In this document: positions 13,668 to 20,817 of the stretch, piece after piece
Numbering within the stretch: position 1 is the stretch's first letter
How the letters are laid out: each line of letters begins with the position of its first letter
Source: a virus
Virus record (IMG/VR): IMGVR_UViG_3300042479_000976
Location: 1-20,817 of that record
Reading direction: 5' to 3' (one strand)
Length of the DNA stretch: 20,817 nt
Position numbers and translations under genes: made by a program
Notes under the pieces: generated by a model
Database searches by the model: none
Told to the model about the DNA's origin: nothing
The model's input: only the letters and a program-made list of their open reading frames with translations

Positions 13668-16600
13668 ATGCCAAGTCCATTAGATTTTCCTAGTTCCGAG
13701 GTTTTTAGAAAGAAACTTATTGTTAGGAACCTTGTGCCATACAAAAAGTCGCCATCAAGTATTACCCCTCCGATTAACTATGAGACAATCCTTAGGGATA
13801 TGGCTCCTACGGACAGTAATGATGCGTTAATTGACAATCCAACTTTTGCCAACCAAGCATATCCTCTTAACCAATATGGTAGAGATGGTGGATATATTCA
13901 GGTACCTGATGTTAACACCCTTAAGAATACAAACTCAAACGAGGGGGAGTATGATTACACCGATGCAACAATCATCAACGAAAGTCAACGAGCTGCTCGT
14001 ACAGGTTTCCCTGGTATTCAAGGTGCTTGGTTACCACTTAATCCATTTGGTGGAACAAACACACAGAATCAGTTATATGATTCAGGATTGTTCTTCACCC
14101 AATTAGAAATTTTACAAAACAGACATGGTAGAGGTTCTAATAACCAACCATATCCTGATACATTTAATGCTTCATCATATAGAGCATCATCACTTATTTT
14201 GAACCCCGACCCCCAAGGTTCGGATGGTTTGTTATCAAATGACTCTTACTTAGCAAAAATCAGTGCCAGTTTCTACAAGGAACAGTTCTTATTCAATGCT
14301 GCAAGAGAAATAAGACGAAACACATTAGGAAGAATAAACTTCCTTAATGTCAACGGAGGTGCAAATATCCTCAATATCTTAACAGGTAGGGTTCCAATTT
14401 TGGAACCAAACTACACCATCACACAACCAACATCATTGTTGGGTGCGTCAGCCGATTTATTAAATAGGGTTTCGGGAACTTATGTTCCACTATCTACAAT
14501 ACCAGGAAGTTATTTTGACACAAGTATTAACCCCCAAAATCAGGGAACCACACAGCAATTGTTTGGTGCTTATGCGGGGGCTAACTTGGCATCGGGAATC
14601 GGGAGATTCTTCGGTAGACTTTTTGGTTCACCTAAGACAGGTTCGGTGTTGTTTTTGGAAAACACCGGAGCCGGTCAAAAGTCTATATTGTTTAAAAACT
14701 TAGAATACAACATTTATAGACCAAACTATTCAAAGAATATCTTTGATAGAGTTGCAGGGATTCTAAGACCCGCAACAGAAAACTCAGGGTTTTATTATGT
14801 TGGTTCAGAGACTTCAGAACCGAGTAATGTATTCTCACCCGTTGGTGATGTACCTACCGACCAATTCGGAAGAGAGGTCAAAGCACCTGTTTACGGACCG
14901 TCAGAACTTTCACAACTTTATGAAGGACCTGGTAAAGCTCTTAGACTTGGGGCTAACGGACCGACATACAGTAGTGGTGGGGGTATTGAAGGTGGTTTCA
15001 CTTGGGTATCACCAAAATTCAGAGGAAATGCTGGTAAGTATGTAAGTCCTGGTGGAGACCCAACAAGTGAAGACCCTGACTTTGGACCTGCAGGATACGG
15101 TCCAACTGAATCAACAAACTACACCTTCAGACAAGGTTCTATCTTGGATGATACCCAACGTATCATTGATTCACAGCCAAGAGGAGGTAAGAGATTCCAA
15201 CACGTAGGAAATGCTATTGACCAAGTATCCAAGGTATTTAACGATGGATATAAAGAAATTACCAAAGGTTCAAAAGTTGTTCGCTATGTTGGTGAAATCG
15301 GTCAAGAAAGAGGTGCCGAGTATTGTAGAATCTTCACCAAAGATACACCATACCTTCAGTTTAATGACTTGCAGAAAACCGATGGTATTACCACACAAGG
15401 TAGAAAGTTTGCTTATTCCGTGTTTGATAACACATATAACTTAAACATTGCACCAAACAAAAGAGAAGGTGGGCAAGACTCTACTAATATAGTGGGGGGA
15501 TATCCATTTGGTGGTGGGTTCTATGCTAAGAAGTATATGTTCTCGTTGGAGAATTTGGCATGGAGAACATCAAACAAACCAGGTCTATCGGTTCAAGATT
15601 TACCTGCCTGTGAACGTGGTCCGAATGGGGGTAGAGTAATGTGGTTCCCACCATATGGTTTAACATTCAACGAATCAACCAGAGCTGGTTTCAAACAGAC
15701 TGATTTCATTGGTCGTCCTGAACCTGTATACACTTACAATAATACGTCAAGAACGGGTCAATTAACTTGGAAGATTGTTGTTGACCACCCATCTGTATTA
15801 AACATGTTGGTTAACAAGGTATTATCAAACGAAGTTCTTAAGAGTAGAGTAGATGGTATATTGGAGTCATTCTTTGCAGGTTGTAGAAAATATGACTTGT
15901 ATGAATTGGCTCAAAAATATTATACAATCAACCCACGAGACATTTTTGAAATACAACAAAAATTATCAACTAAAAATGTTACAACCGAAGAGGTTCGTTA
16001 TTTAACAAACACCATTCAAACAGGTAATGATGCGACTACTGGTGGGGGTGGAAATGGTGCTGGTGTACAAGTTAATGATGGTAACAGTTCACAGACAGGT
16101 AATTCAAGTGAGAAATTCACAGGTGATATCGGAGCATTGTATTTTGATAACGATATTCCTAAACCAAACATTCCTGTTGAAAGTTATTTAACATACTACG
16201 CTGCTTACACGTCACAAACAACCAAAAATAGTTATCAATCACAGGCAAATGTTGATGAAAGAGAACCTATTAAGACTTTTTATACAAGTATTATAGAATC
16301 AAATAAAATCAAAATTGATTCTAAAGTTAATTTAATGAAACAAAAATTATCACAAGGTGGTATTCTTGAGATAGTTTTAGTTGGTAGTGCATCATCCCCA
16401 GCAAACGAAACCTATAATGACGCTTTATCACAAAGAAGAATAAATGCAGTAAAGAAATATTTCTTAGAAACATTAGGTCTTCAAACGTATTTGGATAACA
16501 AACAAATAACTTTTGTTGAGATTGCTGATGGTGAAACAATTGTTATTCCTGAGTCTGAAATTGGGGATGTTGTTAACATTTTTGATGAGGTAAATTGTAC

Positions 16601-18722
16601 AAAAAATCTTGTGGGTCAAGATAAAATTTATTCAACAAATGCCATGGCATGTAGAAGAGTAAAACTTACTGTTAACGACAAAACACCGGTACCTGTTCAA
16701 CAACCATCAAAGATTGACCCAACACAACCAAGGGTTCAAGAACAATTAACAACTGTTGTTAATTCCAAAACCGTTGTTCAACAAGTTATAACAGAAGAAA
16801 CTGTTCTTAGAGACAACATTACTAAGAGAGTTTTAAGAAGTTTATTATCTGAATGTGATTATTTTGAGGTGATTAAACAAGAGACACCAATGGTGTACGA
16901 TAACCTCAAAGAGAAGTTAAAATTTTTCCACCCATCATTTCACTCAATCACACCTGAAGGATTAAACAGTAGACTTACATTTTTACAACAATGTATGAGA
17001 CCTGGTGATACAATACCTACGGTCAATTCTGAAGGACAATTAGAATATAATAACGCCATTAACACCGCATTTGGTGCACCTCCGGTATTGGTTTTAAGAG
17101 TTGGTGACTTTTTCCACTCTAAAATTATTCCTGATAACCTTTCACTTACTTATGAAGGTTTAGATTTAAACCCTGAAGGTATTGGGGTTCAACCTATGAT
17201 TGCTAACGTCACTTTATCATTTAGTTTTGTTGGTGGACAAGGTTTAAAAAGTGCTGTAGACAAACTACAAAACGCATTAACATTTAACTTCTACGGTAAC
17301 ACAGAAATTTATGATGATAGGGCAGACGCGACTGATGATAGTTATAAAGTTTTAGACCAACAATTTGTAAAGAATTTAGGATTAGAAGTACCACCACCAA
17401 CGATTAACCAAGTTGAAAATACAAGACCACAATCTAACTTAGAGACTATTGGTAAGGTTTTAACCACTGAAACAAATGAAAACGGTGTTCAATACGGAAC
17501 GATAGAATATAAAACATTAATGACCCAATTAGTTGGAAGTACTCAAAATTATTTTGCAACAATTGTTAATAAAACTAAAGATGTTAATAGTCAATATAAC
17601 AACGCAATTAGACAATTGTTCCCAATACAAAGAAATTACACTGATGGTTACATATTGGCTTATAGTTCAAATGACATTGTAAACATTTACGGTAAACCAA
17701 TTAATTTCCAAAAAACTGTTGATGATTTATTTTCTCAATATATTAGTAATATAGATTCTGAAAATGGTTTTGTTGGGTATATGAATACTACCGAATTCAA
17801 TTTCTCAAAAAAGGCGTTGAGACAATTGAAACAAAATATGAAAACATTTGTTACAGAAAAACAGAATAGTTTTGTTAATCCATTATCAACAATTATTCAG
17901 AGTATAACAAATGCACAAACACAATACATACAATTACTTGCAAGAACAAATGTTATTACATACAATCCATTATCTGCGAGTGAAGGTACCGATGGATATC
18001 AACAAACAAATGGACTTGAAGTAATTTATAATATTTCGGGTACAACTGCAATCCACAGTTCATCAGTTGGTGTTACAAACACGTATGAAGAAATAAGTGC
18101 GGATTTTGAAAAAATTGCTAATAATTTAGAGGCGTTTGACGATGCTTGTCAAATTGATTTTCAAACAACAATTAATGGTGTGGCTTATACCGGTATGTTT
18201 GTCACCGACCCACTTCAGGCTAACGAGGTTACTCAAAATGTTTTTGTTCCGTTTACAAAGGATGATTGGTGGAATGAAAATGCAAAACGTAGGGAATATG
18301 CTTTATTATCAAAAGATGTTATTGACCAAAAACTTTATGAAGCGTTTGAAAATGCTATTATTGGTAATATTATAACCAATAAAGATTTAGTTGGTGAAGG
18401 TAAAGATGATTTTCAAAATAAATTCAGAAATTATTGGCAAAAAGATTCTCGTAGAGTATATTCTAAAGAAGATGAGGTTACAAAAGCTTGGATTAATGAA
18501 TTTGAAAAATCTCCGATGATAAACCCCATAAACTTTTTGAATTACACGCCATTCCCATTGGACAAGAAAAGAGTATTCACATATGAAGTTTCATCAACTC
18601 CAACGGCAGAACAGAAGACATACATTAAAGATTTGGGATTAAAGAATAATACTAATACGGATACATCTAAGTGGGCAACCATAAACGGAAGTGTTATAAC
18701 AACTAAAGTAGAATTACTATAA
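13668..18722 (+). CDS. Giant baseplate protein with an embedded OmpA-like domain
   Basis: This 1684-residue protein is not confidently matched to one T4 gene. The N-terminal 600 residues are Asn/Gly/Tyr-rich and probably beta-structured. Around residues 645-715 a FPPYGLTFNESTRAGF segment is followed by YTYNNTSRTGQLTWKIVVDH. A similar pattern recurs at about 1148-1215 (NLSLTYEGLDLNPEGIGVQP, then strands ending SFSFVGGQG). Between them, after a Gly-rich linker (about 788-815), residues about 820-985 resemble an OmpA-like peptidoglycan-binding domain: LYFDND at 824-829, then GSASS at 906-910 and N917, with LSQRR at 920-924. The usual aspartate of the GxTD/GHxD strand is a serine. A Pro/Gln-rich linker follows. 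The C-terminal 400 residues are helical and charged. It lies upstream of the gp53-like gene and is coupled to it by TAATG. A baseplate or tail-initiator role is inferred from context. Confidence 0.6.
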   Translation: MPSPLDFPSSEVFRKKLIVRNLVPYKKSPSSITPPINYETILRDMAPTDSNDALIDNPTFANQAYPLNQYGRDGGYIQVPDVNTLKNTNSNEGEYDYTDATIINESQRAARTGFPGIQGAWLPLNPFGGTNTQNQLYDSGLFFTQLEILQNRHGRGSNNQPYPDTFNASSYRASSLILNPDPQGSDGLLSNDSYLAKISASFYKEQFLFNAAREIRRNTLGRINFLNVNGGANILNILTGRVPILEPNYTITQPTSLLGASADLLNRVSGTYVPLSTIPGSYFDTSINPQNQGTTQQLFGAYAGANLASGIGRFFGRLFGSPKTGSVLFLENTGAGQKSILFKNLEYNIYRPNYSKNIFDRVAGILRPATENSGFYYVGSETSEPSNVFSPVGDVPTDQFGREVKAPVYGPSELSQLYEGPGKALRLGANGPTYSSGGGIEGGFTWVSPKFRGNAGKYVSPGGDPTSEDPDFGPAGYGPTESTNYTFRQGSILDDTQRIIDSQPRGGKRFQHVGNAIDQVSKVFNDGYKEITKGSKVVRYVGEIGQERGAEYCRIFTKDTPYLQFNDLQKTDGITTQGRKFAYSVFDNTYNLNIAPNKREGGQDSTNIVGGYPFGGGFYAKKYMFSLENLAWRTSNKPGLSVQDLPACERGPNGGRVMWFPPYGLTFNESTRAGFKQTDFIGRPEPVYTYNNTSRTGQLTWKIVVDHPSVLNMLVNKVLSNEVLKSRVDGILESFFAGCRKYDLYELAQKYYTINPRDIFEIQQKLSTKNVTTEEVRYLTNTIQTGNDATTGGGGNGAGVQVNDGNSSQTGNSSEKFTGDIGALYFDNDIPKPNIPVESYLTYYAAYTSQTTKNSYQSQANVDEREPIKTFYTSIIESNKIKIDSKVNLMKQKLSQGGILEIVLVGSASSPANETYNDALSQRRINAVKKYFLETLGLQTYLDNKQITFVEIADGETIVIPESEIGDVVNIFDEVNCTKNLVGQDKIYSTNAMACRRVKLTVNDKTPVPVQQPSKIDPTQPRVQEQLTTVVNSKTVVQQVITEETVLRDNITKRVLRSLLSECDYFEVIKQETPMVYDNLKEKLKFFHPSFHSITPEGLNSRLTFLQQCMRPGDTIPTVNSEGQLEYNNAINTAFGAPPVLVLRVGDFFHSKIIPDNLSLTYEGLDLNPEGIGVQPMIANVTLSFSFVGGQGLKSAVDKLQNALTFNFYGNTEIYDDRADATDDSYKVLDQQFVKNLGLEVPPPTINQVENTRPQSNLETIGKVLTTETNENGVQYGTIEYKTLMTQLVGSTQNYFATIVNKTKDVNSQYNNAIRQLFPIQRNYTDGYILAYSSNDIVNIYGKPINFQKTVDDLFSQYISNIDSENGFVGYMNTTEFNFSKKALRQLKQNMKTFVTEKQNSFVNPLSTIIQSITNAQTQYIQLLARTNVITYNPLSASEGTDGYQQTNGLEVIYNISGTTAIHSSSVGVTNTYEEISADFEKIANNLEAFDDACQIDFQTTINGVAYTGMFVTDPLQANEVTQNVFVPFTKDDWWNENAKRREYALLSKDVIDQKLYEAFENAIIGNIITNKDLVGEGKDDFQNKFRNYWQKDSRRVYSKEDEVTKAWINEFEKSPMINPINFLNYTPFPLDKKRVFTYEVSSTPTAEQKTYIKDLGLKNNTNTDTSKWATINGSVITTKVELL

Positions 18723-19045
18723 TGGCGTTAGGATATTATAACAGATACAATCTTTTTTACATAAATGGTGAACAAACTGTTGTCCCTTATGTTACTGTAC
18801 CTACAAAACCTTCAGATAAGGTTTATGTTTATAAAGTTGGTGTGAGTAGATTAGATAAAGTTTCTCAAGAATATTATGGTACACCATTCTTCGGTTGGTT
18901 GATACTACAGGCAAATCCTCAATATAGTGGTATGGAAAATAATATATTTGACGGTGCTATATTGAGTATTCCATATCCTTTAGTAACTTCATTACAAGAT
19001 TATAAATCAGCTGTAGAGGCACACTTCTTTTATTATGGTAGGTAA
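18722..19045 (+). CDS. Baseplate wedge protein with LysM-like fold, gp53-like
   Basis: This 107-residue protein starts at an ATG overlapping the previous stop by one base (TAATG). Residues about 40-85 carry a LysM/tail-protein-X pattern: VSRLDKVSQEYYGTPFFGWL, then LQANP, then DGAILSIPYP. This matches the RxDxIxxKYYGxPxxxWxIxxAN...GxxLxIP pattern of T4 gp53-type wedge proteins, but the protein is shorter than T4 gp53 (196). Such proteins join wedges into the baseplate ring and do not necessarily bind peptidoglycan. It is soluble with no signal peptide. Its stop overlaps the start of the next gene by 11 bases, so three baseplate genes in a row are likely translated in a coupled way. Confidence 0.7.
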   Translation: MALGYYNRYNLFYINGEQTVVPYVTVPTKPSDKVYVYKVGVSRLDKVSQEYYGTPFFGWLILQANPQYSGMENNIFDGAILSIPYPLVTSLQDYKSAVEAHFFYYGR

Positions 19046-20817
19046 TGGTTTATCAGACAACTCAGGGAACATTTTTGTTGAGGCGGCGTATAACAATGTT
19101 ATATTAGTTGACCCTAACAAAACATGGCGTATTGCATCTAATGGACAACAAGTTGTTGAAGAAAGATTAGTTGACCATGAGAACTTAGTAATGTATGCTA
19201 ATCTTGAAGCCGAAATCCTCCCAAGAACAAAGTTGGCATTGGGTGCAACCCCACAAGATAATATTAGAACGGTATCACTGGCGAAGATTAATTTTCTTCG
19301 TCCTAATGATGAAGACTATCTAAATACGGGATATTACGATGATTTAACAGGTTTAGGTTCAACAGAAAAGAAAGCTAGATTACAGAGATATGAAGATTTA
19401 GTGGATACCACTGATGGAAAAAAATATTTTAAACAAAGATTCCAAACTAATTTAGGGGGTACTGTTGACCCCGGTTTATTGGGTATTACAAGTATTGAGG
19501 CTAGAACAAATCTATCATTTATTCCTGAGGTAACGATAAGATTAGAAGATGTTCAGGGTAGAGCTTTATTTGAACTTGGTGACCAATCACCTTACGCAGC
19601 ATTTTTCAATTTACCATATCCTGTCTTTTATTTAACAATGAAAGGATATTATGGTCAAGCAATTAGATATCAATTAAACTTACACAAATTTAGTGCTGAC
19701 TTTAACTCTATGAGTGGTAATTACTTGGTTACCCTTCAGTTTTTTGGTTACAAATATAATATCCTTAATGAGATTGCGATGGGACACTTAGTTGCGGTTC
19801 CTCACATGTATGAAACAGCATTTAATTTCTCAAAAACAATTGGTGGTGAAACAACTTTGAATGGTGAATCAGAAACACAAGTAATTAATACCGCTCAGAA
19901 TATATCATCGTCAACACAATTAAACTCAACAATTAGTATTGATACGATTGATGCTCGTGGATTACAAAAAATTAATGAAGTATATTCAGAATATGTTGCA
20001 AAACAGTTAATACCTGCAGACTTCCCAAGATATACTGTTGCACAACTTCAATATAAATTGATGAAGTTGGAACAAACAATCTTGGATGTTTACAAAGATA
20101 AGGCCGATTTACAACCACTAACCGATGCTGAAGATTATAGAAAGGGGTTGTTAGGTTATTATGAAAAAGTGAGAGGTTCCAAAACTTCATGGTTTGCGGA
20201 ATACATGGGTCAAAATCCTTATTATTTAATTAATTCTGATAATAGGGTTTATACGTTTAAACAAAATGAAATAAGTTTTATTAAAAGAGGTGAGAGTAAA
20301 TTAAAATCTTTAGTTCTTGAAGGTAATACCGCCTTAAATGAAAACGCCACTTTTGGTTCTATAAAAGGAAGTGCTAATTATAAAATAACAAATCAAATAA
20401 CTTACAACACGTTTACAATATTCCAACCATTGGATATTGATTGGAGACGTACTTTCATTGCTCAAACAGGTATTGTAAATCCAACTGCGGTTCAGATATC
20501 TCAATTCCAAGCATCCGAAATATTAAAATGGGGTGTTAGAGGTGAGGTTACACAAGAAGGTATTAAAGAAGTAAAACTACCGTTCTTTACCTTTGATGGA
20601 CCCGGTAGGTTTGAAAGCATGATAAGAGATATGGAAGGACAACTCAATACAAAACAAAATACTATTGAGTTGGAAATTTCGGAAAAACTTCAAAAAACGA
20701 TTTCATCGCCAACAACTGGTATTGGATTCATTCCAAATGTTAGAAATGTTTTGGCAGTTATAATGGCATCTACAGAAGCATTTATCAGATTAATGAATGA
20801 CGTTCACTCAAAGGCTT
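19035..20817 (+). CDS. Large baseplate structural protein, partial at right edge
   Basis: An open frame begins at the ATG at 19035 inside the end of the gp53-like gene and continues to the right edge without a stop (594 codons seen). It has no signal peptide. The segment at about residues 165-245 has beta-rich virion-like sequence: TIRLEDVQGRALFELG, then FFNLPYPVFYLTMKGYYG, then LHKFSADFNSMSGNYLVTLQ. A helical, charged segment follows at about 315-385. I do not recognise a specific T4 counterpart. Position directly after the gp53-like gene and coupling by an 11-base overlap argue for a baseplate component. The true end lies beyond the window. Confidence 0.65.
   Translation, partial: MVGNGLSDNSGNIFVEAAYNNVILVDPNKTWRIASNGQQVVEERLVDHENLVMYANLEAEILPRTKLALGATPQDNIRTVSLAKINFLRPNDEDYLNTGYYDDLTGLGSTEKKARLQRYEDLVDTTDGKKYFKQRFQTNLGGTVDPGLLGITSIEARTNLSFIPEVTIRLEDVQGRALFELGDQSPYAAFFNLPYPVFYLTMKGYYGQAIRYQLNLHKFSADFNSMSGNYLVTLQFFGYKYNILNEIAMGHLVAVPHMYETAFNFSKTIGGETTLNGESETQVINTAQNISSSTQLNSTISIDTIDARGLQKINEVYSEYVAKQLIPADFPRYTVAQLQYKLMKLEQTILDVYKDKADLQPLTDAEDYRKGLLGYYEKVRGSKTSWFAEYMGQNPYYLINSDNRVYTFKQNEISFIKRGESKLKSLVLEGNTALNENATFGSIKGSANYKITNQITYNTFTIFQPLDIDWRRTFIAQTGIVNPTAVQISQFQASEILKWGVRGEVTQEGIKEVKLPFFTFDGPGRFESMIRDMEGQLNTKQNTIELEISEKLQKTISSPTTGIGFIPNVRNVLAVIMASTEAFIRLMNDVHSKA

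Noticed and set aside
1-20817. tRNA genes, CRISPR arrays, insertion sequences or integration sites
   Set aside because: No cloverleaf-like sequence, regular repeat-spacer series, transposase or integrase motif was noticed on reading the window.

Overview
The window is a virion-assembly region of a T4-like contractile-tailed phage (myovirus). Head-neck, tail sheath, tail tube, baseplate hub, tape-measure and baseplate genes are recognisable by motif and by their T4-like order. The DNA is AT-rich. Start codons are preceded by A/T-rich leaders rather than Shine-Dalgarno sequences, which together with the protein style suggests a phage of a Bacteroidota (possibly Flavobacteriia) host. That host call is an inference. 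No tRNA, integrase, CRISPR array or insertion sequence was seen, and no gene-free stretch exceeds about 300 bases.

Left block (1-4331, minus strand): a gp13-like neck protein running off the left edge, a 508-aa chimera of an Mn-type superoxide dismutase with a PD-(D/E)XK nuclease-like C-terminus, and an SNF2-family helicase. A short divergent intergenic region (4332-4404) separates this block from the rightward genes.

Right block (4405-20817, plus strand): a gp14-like neck candidate and a gp15-like tail completion protein, translationally coupled; a small ribbon-helix-helix gene on the opposite strand; a very large tail sheath protein (gp18); a terminator; a HAD-family phosphatase-like gene; the tail tube (gp19); a second terminator; a gp26-like hub protein; a 59-aa overlapping gene in another frame; a gp29-like tape-measure candidate; a 1684-aa baseplate protein with an embedded OmpA-like domain; a gp53-like LysM-type wedge protein; and a large baseplate protein running off the right edge.

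Together the genes build the neck, sheath, tube and baseplate. The HAD enzyme, the RHH protein and the SNF2/superoxide dismutase pair are accessory genes placed among them. A 7-mer, TATTTAT, lies in the leader of nearly every gene that does not overlap its upstream neighbour, on both strands, and is the best candidate for a late control element. The two clear intrinsic terminators directly follow the sheath and tube genes. The most unusual item is the superoxide dismutase-nuclease-like chimera next to the SNF2 helicase.
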